Part shown: one piece after another, positions 42,126 to 50,214 of the stretch
Position numbering within the stretch: the stretch's first letter is position 1
Layout of the letters: the number at the start of each line of letters is the position of its first letter
Origin: JBFAPK01 sp040676675
Lineage (GTDB): Bacteria; Actinomycetota; Actinomycetes; Mycobacteriales; Micromonosporaceae
Assembly (NCBI RefSeq): GCF_040676675.1
Contig: NZ_JBFAPK010000013.1
Span: forward strand, 113,238-177,237
Direction: 5' to 3'
Length of the DNA: 64,000 nucleotides
Notes under the pieces: model-generated
The model's input: the letters and a program-made list of their open reading frames with translations, nothing else
Told to the model about the DNA's origin: nothing
Database searches by the model: none
Made by a program: the position numbers and the translations under genes

Positions 42126-42232
42126 TCACGCGCCTCTTGCCCGTTCGGGCAGGGGTTCGATAACCGCTTCTACCAGCGTATTTACCGTCTCTGGTGACCT
42201 TATCGACACGGTGACGGAGTCGGCGGCTATAC

Positions 42233-42262
42233 TTTCGTCACAAAGCTTCGACCGTGACGAAA
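42233..42262. promoter_or_regulatory. Inverted repeat operator upstream of the TetR gene
   Basis: TTTCGTCAC and GTGACGAAA (9-base arms, 12-base spacer). TATACT just upstream overlaps the left arm as a likely -10 element, so repressor binding would block this promoter. The right arm contains a GTG, which is why the start codon further in (42275) is preferred. Confidence 0.65.
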
Positions 42263-42274
42263 AGGGGCCGTCGA

Positions 42275-43189
42275 GTGGAGTACTGCCGGGTGTGTGGGCG
42301 TCAGCTGCCGGCGGCGGGTCGCGGCCGGCCCGCCCGCTACTGCTCGCGCGCCTGCCGGGCGCGGGCGTACCGGGAACGCGTCGCGGAGCGGCAGCGGGAG
42401 GAGACGCCGCCGCCCACCCTCCAGACCGCCCGAGCGGTACCGCCCGGGGAGCGGCTCGACCCCGCCGGTCCGGCCCTGACGCTGGAGCGGGTCGTGCGCG
42501 CGGCCATCACCCTGGCCGACCGCGACGGCAGCGCCGGACTCTCGATGCGGCGTACGGCCGCCGAGCTGGGCGTCGGCGCGATGTCGCTGTACCGGTACGT
42601 GCCGGGCAAGGAGGAACTCGGCGGGCTGATGATCGACGCCGTCTTCGGCGACCGTCCCCTCCCGGAACCCGGTCCGCCCGGCTGGCGGGCGAAGCTGGAA
42701 CTCTCCGCGTGGCGGGAGTGGGAGACCTATGTGGAGCACCCGTGGGTGCCGCACCTGTTCGCCCTGACCACCCGGCCGCCGATCGCCCGCCAGCTGATGG
42801 CGTACACGGACTGGCGGATCCGGGCGTTCGACGACACCGGCCTCGACTTCGCCACGAAGGTACGCATCGCGATCGCGGTCTCCGTACACGCGCAGAGCGC
42901 GGCGTTCCTCCTCGCGCACGAACGCCAGGCGCGGGGCACCCGCGAACAGTGGGTCGACGCCCGCAGCTCGCGGATCCAGGAGGCCCTCGGCGCCGGCGGG
43001 CTACCGATGATCGCCCAGTTCGACGCCGACGCGCTGCGGGCCTCGGAGCCGGCGAGCGTCTTCGAGTTCGGCCTGCACCGCCTGCTCGACGGCGTCGCGC
43101 AACTCGTCCCCGCGCCGCCCGCCGGGGCCGGCGGGGCGCCGGAACGCGAGGCGCGCCGGGAGGGCGATGCCACCGGGCCGGTCCTCTAG
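42275..43189 (+). CDS. TetR family regulator with an N-terminal zinc-finger
   Basis: 304 residues from the GTG at 42275 (AAGGGG upstream). Residues about 4-30 hold CRVCGRQL and YCSRACRARAYR, a C-x2-C-x14-C-x3-C zinc-knuckle. The TetR helix-turn-helix follows at about 70-120 (ITLADRDGSAGLSMRRTAAE and GVGAMSLYRYVPGKEEL), then a TetR-C domain (about 130-290). The extra metal-binding head is an unusual addition to this family. It is divergent from the ABC exporter, which it likely represses. Stops 11 bp before aroB. Confidence 0.87.
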   Translation: MEYCRVCGRQLPAAGRGRPARYCSRACRARAYRERVAERQREETPPPTLQTARAVPPGERLDPAGPALTLERVVRAAITLADRDGSAGLSMRRTAAELGVGAMSLYRYVPGKEELGGLMIDAVFGDRPLPEPGPPGWRAKLELSAWREWETYVEHPWVPHLFALTTRPPIARQLMAYTDWRIRAFDDTGLDFATKVRIAIAVSVHAQSAAFLLAHERQARGTREQWVDARSSRIQEALGAGGLPMIAQFDADALRASEPASVFEFGLHRLLDGVAQLVPAPPAGAGGAPEREARREGDATGPVL

Positions 43190-43200
43190 GCTTTCCGGCG

Positions 43201-44280
43201 ATGAACGAGTTGACCGAGATACCCATCGGCGGCGAGCGGCCGTACCGCGTGCTCGTCGGCCGTGACCTGCTGGGTGACCTGCCGGCGCTGCTGGACGGCG
43301 CCGCCCGGGCCGCGCTGCTCTACGCGCCGCCGCTGAAGTCCCACGTCGACGGCCTGGCCGAGCGGCTGCGGGCCGCCGGGGTCCAGCCGCTGACGATCGA
43401 GGTACCGGACGCCGAGTCCGCCAAGACCGTCGAGGTCGCCGCCCGGTGCTGGGACGAGCTGGGCGCCGCCAACTTCACCCGTACCGACGCGGTGCTGGGG
43501 ATCGGCGGCGGCGCGGTCACCGACCTGGCCGGTTTCGTCGCGGCGACCTGGCTGCGCGGCGTGCGCTGGGCGGCGGTACCCACCTCGCTGCTCGGCATGG
43601 TCGACGCGGCCGTCGGCGGCAAGACCGGGATCAACACGGCCGCCGGCAAGAACCTCGTCGGTGCCTTCCACCCGCCGGTCGGGGTCCTCTGCGACCTGGC
43701 CATGCTCGACACGCTGCCGGCCGCCGACCTGCTCGCCGGCCTCGCCGAGGTGGTGAAGTGCGGCTTCATCGCCGACCCGGCCATCCTCGAACTGGTGGAG
43801 CGGGACCCGGCCGCGGCCACCGACCCGGCCGGCCCGGTGGTGCGCGAGCTGATCGAGCGGGCCATCCGGGTCAAGGCCGACGTGGTCTCGGGCGACCTGC
43901 GCGAGTCCGGGGTACGCGAGGTCCTCAACTACGGGCACACGTTGGCCCACGCGATCGAGCGGGCCGAGGCGTACCGCTGGCGGCACGGCCACGCCGTCTC
44001 GGTCGGCCTGGTCTACGCCGCCGCGCTGGCCCGCCGCGCCGGCCGGCTGGACGGGCCGACGGCTGACCGGCACCGGGCGGTACTGGAGAGCCTCGGCCTG
44101 CCCACCACGTACCGCGCCGACGCCTGGCCGGACCTGCTCGCCACCATGCGGGTGGACAAGAAGGCCCGGGGCGCGCAGCTGCGGTTCGTGGTCCTCGACG
44201 GGCTGGCCCGCCCGGCCATCCTCGCCGGGCCGGACGACGCGCTGCTGCGCGCGGCGTACGAGGAGGTGGCGCGGGCGTGA
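43201..44280 (+). CDS. aroB: 3-dehydroquinate synthase
   Basis: 359 residues. NAD-binding GIGGGAVTDLAGFVAATWLRG (short segments GIGGGAVTD and LAGFVAATW), then PTSLLGMVDAAVGGKTGIN, the Glu in LAEVVKCGF and the metal-binding His in LNYGHTLAHAIE and RHGHAVSVGLVYA. Converts DAHP to 3-dehydroquinate. No clear ribosome site is seen before the ATG, so read-through from the TetR gene or a leaderless message is possible. Overlaps aroQ (GTGA). Confidence 0.94.
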   Translation: MNELTEIPIGGERPYRVLVGRDLLGDLPALLDGAARAALLYAPPLKSHVDGLAERLRAAGVQPLTIEVPDAESAKTVEVAARCWDELGAANFTRTDAVLGIGGGAVTDLAGFVAATWLRGVRWAAVPTSLLGMVDAAVGGKTGINTAAGKNLVGAFHPPVGVLCDLAMLDTLPAADLLAGLAEVVKCGFIADPAILELVERDPAAATDPAGPVVRELIERAIRVKADVVSGDLRESGVREVLNYGHTLAHAIERAEAYRWRHGHAVSVGLVYAAALARRAGRLDGPTADRHRAVLESLGLPTTYRADAWPDLLATMRVDKKARGAQLRFVVLDGLARPAILAGPDDALLRAAYEEVARA

Positions 44281-44711
44281 AGGTCTACGTCCTGAACGGT
44301 CCGAACCTGGGCCGGCTCGGCACCCGCCAGGTCGACGTCTACGGGGTCACCAGCTACGCGAGCCTGGTGGAGCAGTGCCTGACGGTCGGCGCGGAGCTGG
44401 GGCTGGACGTCGAGGTCCGGCAGACCGACGCCGAGCACGAGATGCTGGCCTGGCTGCACGCCGCCGCCGACGAGGAGGCGGCCGTGGTGCTCAACCCCGG
44501 CGCCTGGTCGCACTACTCGTACGCGGTCCGCGACGCCTGCGCGATGCTGCGGGCTCCGCTGGTCGAGGTGCACATCTCCAACATCCACGCCCGGGAGGAG
44601 TTCCGGCACCACTCGGTCGTCTCGGCGGTCGCCACCGGGGTGATCTGCGGGCTCGGCGTCGACGGGTACCGGCTCGCCCTCACCCACCTGGCCTCGCGCG
44701 CGACCCCCTGA
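44277..44711 (+). CDS. aroQ: 3-dehydroquinate dehydratase, type II
   Basis: 144 residues from a GTG overlapping the aroB stop. Type II signature: VLNGPNLGRLGTRQVDVYG, catalytic Tyr in the flexible loop region YGVTSYASL, NPGAWSHYSYAVRDA and HISNIHAREEFRHHS. A dodecameric enzyme removing water from 3-dehydroquinate. Completes the set aroB, aroQ, aroE, aroK, aroC in this window; the EPSP synthase gene (aroA) is not here. Confidence 0.94.
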   Translation: MKVYVLNGPNLGRLGTRQVDVYGVTSYASLVEQCLTVGAELGLDVEVRQTDAEHEMLAWLHAAADEEAAVVLNPGAWSHYSYAVRDACAMLRAPLVEVHISNIHAREEFRHHSVVSAVATGVICGLGVDGYRLALTHLASRATP

Positions 44712-44744
44712 CCCGTCATCGCCGGCCTGGCCGCGACCCTACGG

Positions 44745-44930
44745 TCACGGGCGGGAATCGTGCGATGTCGGGGCATCGGCGGTCCAGGAGGCGAGGATCC
44801 CGAGAGCCTGGTGTGACGGGGTGCCGGGTTCGGGAAGACCGACCTCCCGTGGCGTCAGCTGGGCGCGCCGGGCCCGGAGGAAGTCCCCGAACTCGGCGGA
44901 GCGGCCCGACGCGGTTCTCACGAGTTCCAT
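44745..44930 (-). pseudogene. Truncated XRE/MmyB-type regulator
   Basis: 61 codons. The first part, FGDFLRARRAQLTPREVGLP, is the conserved start of MmyB-like XRE regulators, which normally continue into the helix-turn-helix with RRVPGLRREEVA and a ligand-binding domain. Here it changes to unrelated residues (QALGILASWTADAP) and stops. Such regulators normally stand divergent to a hydrolase or oxidoreductase; a hydrolase gene does lie downstream at 45116. A remnant of a regulator/target pair. Confidence 0.7.
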
Positions 44931-45115
44931 TCTCCGCGCCGGGAGCCGGATGTGAGGGGGCAGAATCCTTCCCCCGAAGTCCGGTACCCGGACCGGAACT
45001 CGCCCTTCTACGCGGGTGAGAAGGCGGGCGAGGGTTGGCTTCGTGCCCCGGCGGTTCGCCCGGGCAGGGCCGGCGGAAGCTCCGCCCCCTTCGACACCCG
45101 ACGGAGAAGACCCGT

Positions 45116-46045
45116 ATGAAGACGAACGTCACGTTCGACAGCGCCGGCCTGGCCCTGGCCGGTCACCTCTACACCCCCGACGAGCAGCACCCCATCCCCC
45201 GGCCCGCGATCGTCGTCGGACACCCCGGGAGCGGTGTGAAGGAGCAGGCCGCCGGCGGCTACGCCGAACGGCTGTCCCGCGCCGGCTACGTCACCCTCGC
45301 GTTCGACGCCGCCTACCAGGGCGAGAGCGAGGGCCAGCCGCGCGGGTTGGAGGACCCGGCGCACCGCGTCGAGGACATCAGGGCGGCGGTCTCGTACCTG
45401 GGCACCCGGACCGACGTCGATCCCGACCGCATCGGCGCGCTCGGCATCTGCGCGTCCGGCGGCTACGTGCTCACCGCCTCCGCCACCGACCACCGGATCA
45501 GGGCCGTCGCGACGGTCAGCGCCGCCGACATGGGCCGGCAGTTCCGCGAGGGCGCCGACGGTACGCAGGACCCGGCCGTCATCCAGGGTCTGCTCGACGC
45601 CGCGGCGGCGGCCCGCACCAGCGAGGCCCGGGGCGAAGGCGTCGGCGTCTTCCCGATCTTCCCGGAGACGGAGGAGCAGGCTCGCGCCGGTGGCCGGCAC
45701 CTCTTCGAGGGATGGGAGTACTACTGCACCGACCGGGCGCGGCACCCGCGCTCGGCGAGGTCCTTCACCCTGAACAGCGTGGACCGCATCGCGGCGTTCG
45801 ACGCCTTCCGGTTCGTCGAGCTGATCGCGCCACGCCCACTGCTCATGATCGTCGGTACGGAGGCCGTCACCGCGTGGATGACCTCCCGCGCCATCGAGAT
45901 GGCGCGGGAGCCCAAGGAGCGGTACTGGATCGACGGCGCCAGCCACGTCGACCTCTACGACCGGGACGAGTACGTCACGCAGGCGATCGCCAGGCTCGCC
46001 GACTTCTTCCGGGCGAACCTGGCCGAAAAGGTCACGCTGGGCTAG
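45116..46045 (+). CDS. Alpha/beta hydrolase (YcjY/dienelactone-hydrolase-like)
   Basis: 309 residues from the ATG at 45116. N-terminal strands TFDSAGLALAGHLYTP and AIVVGHPGSGVKEQ, nucleophile elbow ALGICASGGYV, acidic DRIAAF-type helix and ASHVDLYD with the catalytic His near the C-terminus. The elbow reads G-I-C-A-S-G-G as in bacterial YcjY-like hydrolases. Substrate unknown. The truncated XRE gene upstream was probably its former regulator. Independent of the next gene on the opposite strand. Confidence 0.87.
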   Translation: MKTNVTFDSAGLALAGHLYTPDEQHPIPRPAIVVGHPGSGVKEQAAGGYAERLSRAGYVTLAFDAAYQGESEGQPRGLEDPAHRVEDIRAAVSYLGTRTDVDPDRIGALGICASGGYVLTASATDHRIRAVATVSAADMGRQFREGADGTQDPAVIQGLLDAAAAARTSEARGEGVGVFPIFPETEEQARAGGRHLFEGWEYYCTDRARHPRSARSFTLNSVDRIAAFDAFRFVELIAPRPLLMIVGTEAVTAWMTSRAIEMAREPKERYWIDGASHVDLYDRDEYVTQAIARLADFFRANLAEKVTLG

Positions 46046-46138
46046 GGCGTGTCTCGTGGATCTCCTGGCGGGCCGCGGCGGGGCCCGGACGACGCCCGGC
46101 GGCGTTGTCGGCTCGCCCGGGGCTGACCCGACCTCCGG

Positions 46139-46816
46139 TCAGCCCCGGGCGACCCGGTCGAGGAGCGCGGCCAGTTCGGCGGGGCGGGACAGGAACGGCG
46201 AGTGGCTGGTGGGAATCCGATGGATGTGCTTCGCGCGGGTGGCCATCTGTTCCTGCAGCTCGACCGGGAGCGAGGCGTCCCGCTCGGTGAGGATGTAGGT
46301 GCTGGGGACGGTGTGCCACGCGGCCCGGGTCACGCGGTCGACGAACGGCTGGAGGCGCTGGTCGACGAGCCGGCCGATGGCCAGGTCGGCCACCGCCCTG
46401 GGTACGTCGGCGTAGAGCTGGGCCCGCGGGTCCGAGACGATCGGAAACAGACCCTCCGACGACTCGGGGTCGGGGGCGCCGTGCAGGGCGATCAGCGACT
46501 CGTCGACGTCGGGGACGTAGGCGGCCAGGTAGACGAGGTGCTGGACGTTGGGCAGGCCGGCGACGCCCTCGGTGGCCGGGATGCCGCCGTACGAGTGGGC
46601 CACGACGACGACCGGGCCGCCGATGGTCTCGATCGCCGCGCGGATCACCTCGGCGTCGTCCCGCAGACCGCCGCGCGGGTCGGGGCCGGTGGTGGGCAGC
46701 TTCACCGCACGGCTGGCGTAGCCGAGCGCGTCCAGCTCGCCGCGCAGCAGGTCCCACGTCGACGGGAGGTGCCAGGCGCCCGGTACGAGGACGAATGTGG
46801 GTCGCTCAGTAGACAT
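46139..46816 (-). CDS. Alpha/beta hydrolase (esterase, PldB/EstC-like)
   Basis: 225 residues from the ATG at 46816 (GGAG upstream). The oxyanion loop VPGAWHLPSTW, nucleophile Ser75 in VVVAHSYGG and the terminal His around 205 in PTSHSPFLSRP form the expected triad; the third member (Asp) lies in RLQPFVDR or near LTERDASLP. This short fold with VAHSYGG and TSHSPF is like the salicylate-esterase/EstC group. Divergent from a TetR regulator across a region with several operators; likely its main target. Confidence 0.87.
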   Translation of the reverse strand: MSTERPTFVLVPGAWHLPSTWDLLRGELDALGYASRAVKLPTTGPDPRGGLRDDAEVIRAAIETIGGPVVVVAHSYGGIPATEGVAGLPNVQHLVYLAAYVPDVDESLIALHGAPDPESSEGLFPIVSDPRAQLYADVPRAVADLAIGRLVDQRLQPFVDRVTRAAWHTVPSTYILTERDASLPVELQEQMATRAKHIHRIPTSHSPFLSRPAELAALLDRVARG

Positions 46817-46850
46817 GCTGTTTCTCCGATTTCCGGCGAGCTGCTGGACG

Positions 46851-46885
46851 CTATGGTTGGACACCATAGCTGGACACGATGTCCA
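46851..46885. promoter_or_regulatory. Two palindromes in the hydrolase/TetR intergenic region
   Basis: CTATGGT-TGGAC-ACCATAG (46851-46869) and TGGACA-CGA-TGTCCA (46871-46885), both perfect, adjoin each other 37-70 bp before the TetR start. TGGACA occurs twice, also within the first one. Fits binding of a TetR repressor to both divergent promoters. Confidence 0.7.
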
Positions 46886-46921
46886 AGTCGAGTGTAGGAG
46901 ACGCGCCCCTAGGATCGACAC

Positions 46922-47545
46922 ATGGCTTCTGTCACCCGCCGGCGCGCGGCCGGTCCGGACCGCCGGGCCGCCACCGATGCCAAGATCATCGAGGCGACCG
47001 AGCGGCTGCTGGCGGGCGGCGCACGCTTCACCGAGCTGGGCGTGCAGCGCCTGGCGGCCGAGGCCGGAGTCGGCCGCTCGACCTTCTACCTCCACTTCCG
47101 GGACAAGACGGAGGTGCTGCTGCGGCTCATCGACACGCTCGTGGACGGCGCCTTCGAGCTGATGAGTTCGATCACGCCCGCAGCCGGACTGGAGGGCCTC
47201 GTCGCGACGATGATCCGGGACGTGCGCTACTACCGGGAACGGCGGCACCTGCTGGCCGCGATACTGGAGGTGTCCGCGTACGACACGGCGGCGCGCGAGT
47301 TCTGGGACAGTCAGCTGCAACGCTTCATCGACCTGGCCGAGGTGTGGCTGCGCGGCGACCAGGAGGCGGGCCGGACCGCCGCCGACCTGGACCCACCCAC
47401 CGCGGCCCGGGTGTTCGTCTGGGGTGGTTTCCAGGCGTTGGCCAACCAGGTCCTGATCGGCCCGGAGGACCAGGACGAGGTGGTGGCGCGGGAGATCGCC
47501 CTGCTCATGTGGTTCGGCGGGTTCCGCCGGCCGGCCCAGAGCTGA
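46922..47545 (+). CDS. TetR family transcriptional regulator
   Basis: 207 residues. The helix-turn-helix spans about 20-65 (DAKIIEATERLLAGGARFTE, LGVQRLAAEAGVGRSTFYLH and FRDKTEVLL). The C-terminal ligand domain has VEVSAYDTAAREFWDSQ-like and LALLMWFGGF helices, no family name. Inferred repressor of the divergent esterase gene. Effector unknown. Confidence 0.88.
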   Translation: MASVTRRRAAGPDRRAATDAKIIEATERLLAGGARFTELGVQRLAAEAGVGRSTFYLHFRDKTEVLLRLIDTLVDGAFELMSSITPAAGLEGLVATMIRDVRYYRERRHLLAAILEVSAYDTAAREFWDSQLQRFIDLAEVWLRGDQEAGRTAADLDPPTAARVFVWGGFQALANQVLIGPEDQDEVVAREIALLMWFGGFRRPAQS

Positions 47546-47647
47546 GGCGGGCCGGCCGGCGGCCGCGTCCACCCGAGCCGGCGGGGAGCGCGGCGGGACC
47601 AGTAGACTTGTCGGGTCCGTCCGCCACATTGACGATCAAGGCAGGAA

Positions 47648-48205
47648 ATGGCCACCACCAACGACCTGAAGAACGGTTTGGTTCTCAACCTCGACGGCGA
47701 GCTCTGGACCGTTGTGGAGTTCCAGCACGTCAAGCCCGGCAAGGGTGGCGCCTTCGTGCGCACCACGCTCAAGAACGTGCTCTCCGGCAAGGTCGTCGAC
47801 AAGACCTTCAACGCGGGTACCAAGGTCGATACCGCCACCGTCGACAAGCGCACCATGCAGTACCTGTACGTGGACGGCGAGGACTACGTCTTCATGGATC
47901 TGGAGACCTACGACCAGATCCCGGTGCCGGGCGGCACCGTCGGCGAGGCGGCCAACTACCTGCTGCCCGAGGCCGAGGTGATCGTCGCCACGCACGAAAG
48001 CGTGCCGCTCTACATCGAGCTGCCGACCAGCGTGGTGCTCGAGGTCACGTACACCGAGCCGGGTCTGCAGGGCGACCGCTCCACGGGCGGTAACAAGCCG
48101 GCGACCGTCGAGACCGGTGCGACCGTCCAGGTGCCGCTCTTCATCACCACCGGTGAGAAGATCAAGGTCGACACCCGCGACGGCCGTTACCTCGGCCGGG
48201 CCTGA
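47648..48205 (+). CDS. efp: Translation elongation factor P
   Basis: 185 residues, normal length. KOW-like domain I with VVEFQHVKPGKGGAFVRT (Lys at the loop tip, position about 34) and two OB domains (YLYVDGEDYVFMDLETYDQI in domain II, PLFITTGEKIKVDTRDGRYL at the end). EF-P relieves ribosome stalling at polyproline; the proteins rich in Pro in this very window are natural clients. Overlaps nusB by one base (TGATG). Confidence 0.96.
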   Translation: MATTNDLKNGLVLNLDGELWTVVEFQHVKPGKGGAFVRTTLKNVLSGKVVDKTFNAGTKVDTATVDKRTMQYLYVDGEDYVFMDLETYDQIPVPGGTVGEAANYLLPEAEVIVATHESVPLYIELPTSVVLEVTYTEPGLQGDRSTGGNKPATVETGATVQVPLFITTGEKIKVDTRDGRYLGRA

Positions 48206-48639
48206 TGGCCGAGGGGCCCAAGGCGCAGATGCCGGCGCGCCGCAAGGCGCGCAAGCGTGCGCTGGACGTGCTCTACGAGGCCGACCTCCGGGGACTTCCG
48301 CCGGGGGAGGTGCTCACCGGCTACGTCGCGCGGCTGGAGCAACCCCGGCCCGAGCACCTGGGCTATGCGATCGGTCTGGTCGAGGGCGTGGCGGCGCACC
48401 GGGACCGGATCGACGAGTTGATCGCCAGCTACGCCGAGGGCTGGACGCTGGACCGGATGCCGGTGGTGGACCGCAACCTCGCCCGGATCGCCGTCTACGA
48501 GCTGCTCTACGTGGACGAGATCGACGATCCGGTGGCGATCACGGAGGCGGTGGAGCTGGCCCGGCAGATGTCGACCGACGACTCGCCGCGCTTCCTGAAC
48601 GGGCTGCTGGGCCGGATCGCGGAGTACGCCACGCGCTGA
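48205..48639 (+). CDS. nusB: Transcription antitermination protein NusB
   Basis: 144 residues. Arg-rich start ARRKARKRALDVLYEADLRG (boxA RNA contact), then GYVARLEQPRPEHLGYAIGL and the conserved C-terminal block VVDRNLARIAVYELLYVDEI, AVELARQMSTDDSPRFLNG. Binds boxA with NusE (S10) for rRNA antitermination. Coupled to efp; a strong terminator follows. Confidence 0.96.
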   Translation: MAEGPKAQMPARRKARKRALDVLYEADLRGLPPGEVLTGYVARLEQPRPEHLGYAIGLVEGVAAHRDRIDELIASYAEGWTLDRMPVVDRNLARIAVYELLYVDEIDDPVAITEAVELARQMSTDDSPRFLNGLLGRIAEYATR

Positions 48640-48697
48640 GGCCGGTCCGCCATCGACCGTGCTGCGCGGTATGGCCGGCGTCGTGGCGGTATCGCAT

Positions 48698-48740
48698 CGT
48701 ACGAGGGGACGCGACCGGGATGGTCGCGTCCCCTCGTACG
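48698..48740. terminator. 19-bp perfect hairpin between nusB and bldD
   Basis: Arms CGTACGAGGGGACGCGACC (48698-48716) and complement (48722-48740) with a five-base loop; TGTGTGTCGGTGTTT follows. Efficient bidirectional terminator for convergent nusB and bldD. Confidence 0.9.
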
Positions 48741-48780
48741 TGTGTGTCGGTGTTTCCGGGGGTGGTGGTGCGGGCCGCCG

Positions 48781-49269
48781 TCAGGAGGCGAAGAGGGCCC
48801 GCGGGTCGGCGACGAGTACGCCGTGCTCGGTGAGGCGCTCGATCAGCCCGGACGGCGAGGAGTCGTAGACGATGGCGAGCGACCGCAGGTCGTCCGCGCG
48901 GATCGACAGGACCCGGCCGTTGTAGTCACCCCGCTGCTGCTGGATGGCCCGGGCGTAACGGGCGACGTAGGCGAGCTCCTCGGACGCCTCGTCGTAGAGC
49001 CGCTCCAGGTCGAGCACGATCTTGTTGGTCGGCTCGTGGCGGACTCCGCTGCCGTCCGGCAGCAGTTCGGAAACGGGTACGCGGTAGAAGTCGGCCAGCT
49101 CGGCCAGGCGCGACACCGTGACGGCACGGTCACCGCGCTCGTACGAACCGACGACGACGGCCTTCCAACGCCCGTTTGACTTCTCCTCCACCCCCTGCAG
49201 GGAAAGCCCCTGCTGCTGACGGATAGAGCGCAGACGCGCGCCCAACGACTTTGCGTACTCAGAGGGCAT
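48781..49269 (-). CDS. bldD: BldD, c-di-GMP-responsive master regulator of development
   Basis: 162 residues from the ATG at 49269. XRE-type DNA-binding domain (about 1-75) with SEYAKSLGARLRSIRQQQGL, RWKAVVVGSYERGDRAVTVS and LAELADFYRVPVSELLP. The C-terminal half carries the c-di-GMP signature: RGD, eight residues (YNGRVLSI), then RADD. In Streptomyces, a tetramer of c-di-GMP links two BldD subunits, which then repress sporulation genes; the same switch is expected here. Convergent with nusB; a 297-bp gap separates it from pyrR. Confidence 0.96.
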   Translation of the reverse strand: MPSEYAKSLGARLRSIRQQQGLSLQGVEEKSNGRWKAVVVGSYERGDRAVTVSRLAELADFYRVPVSELLPDGSGVRHEPTNKIVLDLERLYDEASEELAYVARYARAIQQQRGDYNGRVLSIRADDLRSLAIVYDSSPSGLIERLTEHGVLVADPRALFAS

Positions 49270-49534
49270 TCGGACACTCCCAGGTGCTGGCTCGGGGTTC
49301 TCCCCAGCGATCGCTACGGAGCGTGACGGTACGGGGATTGCGACACCGGGTCAAGTATTCGTGACCTACCTGTTGGCAAGATCGTAGGGAGTTGTTCGGA
49401 TTCCGGTATCCCGTAGACCGCTGACCGGACGGTCAGGAACCCGAGGTGGGGATCCCTGTGGTCACTGGTAACGTGGCGTGAAGCCCCGGCGTCCGACCCC
49501 CGGGACGGGCGCCGAATCCGACATCCTTTAACGA

Positions 49535-49560
49535 CCCGTCCCGTGAGGCGGGGAAGGAGG
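49535..49560 (+). promoter_or_regulatory. PyrR-binding leader element overlapping the pyrR ribosome site
   Basis: CGTCCCGTGAGGCGGGG contains UCCCGUGAGGC, which matches the PyrR-binding loop consensus (UCC-G-GAGG), inside a hairpin (CCC/GGG stem). AAGGAGG, the ribosome site of pyrR, follows at once, and CCTTTAACGACCCG lies just upstream. By analogy with mycobacterial pyrR leaders, PyrR bound with UMP would block translation here. Confidence 0.75.
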
Positions 49561-49566
49561 TCCGCC

Positions 49567-50214
49567 GTGGCCTACCCGCAGGCCGCCCAGCCCGCGACCA
49601 CGCCGCCACCGTCCGTGAAGGTCATCCTCACCAGTGCCGAGCTGCACCGGGTGGTCGACCGCATCGCACACCAGATCCTGGAGAAGACCCAGGGCGCGGC
49701 CGAGACGGTGTTGCTCGGCATCCCGACCCGGGGCGCGCCGCTGGCCCGCCGGCTGGCCGCCCGGATCAGCGCCTTCGAGGACGTGCGGGTACCGGTCGGT
49801 GTGCTCGACATCACCCTCTACCGCGACGACCTCCGCCGCCACGCCACCCGCGCGGTCGGCCCGACCGAGGTGCCGCCCGGCGGGATCGACGGCAAGCGGG
49901 TGATCCTCGTCGACGACGTCCTCTTCTCCGGGCGTACCGTCCGGGCCGCGCTCGACGCGATCAACGACCTCGGCCGGCCCAGCTCGGTACAGCTCGCGGT
50001 ACTGGTCGACCGGGGCCACCGGGAGCTGCCCATCCGGGCCGACTACGTGGGCAAGAACATCCCCACCTCGCTGGCCGAGAGTGTCCGGGTCACCCTCGCC
50101 GAGGTCGACGGCGCCGACGAGGTCCGGCTCTACCCGGCCGGCGACGGCCAGCAGGCCCGCGGCGAGCGTCCGGACCCGTCCGCCCCGGAGACGAGCGAGA
50201 GGCCCACGCGATGA
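49567..50214 (+). CDS. pyrR: Bifunctional pyr operon regulator / uracil phosphoribosyltransferase
   Basis: 215 residues from a GTG. The type I phosphoribosyltransferase fold has the PRPP loop VILVDDVLFSGRTVR and GIPTRGAPLARRLA; the RNA-contact residues sit in LDITLYRDDLRRH and VDRGHRELPIRADYVGKNIP. PyrR senses UMP/PRPP and controls the pyr operon; it also has weak Uracil-PRT activity. First gene of the operon, preceded by a PyrR-binding hairpin, so autoregulated. The last 25 residues are extra and low in complexity. Overlaps pyrB (ATGA). Confidence 0.95.
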   Translation: MAYPQAAQPATTPPPSVKVILTSAELHRVVDRIAHQILEKTQGAAETVLLGIPTRGAPLARRLAARISAFEDVRVPVGVLDITLYRDDLRRHATRAVGPTEVPPGGIDGKRVILVDDVLFSGRTVRAALDAINDLGRPSSVQLAVLVDRGHRELPIRADYVGKNIPTSLAESVRVTLAEVDGADEVRLYPAGDGQQARGERPDPSAPETSERPTR

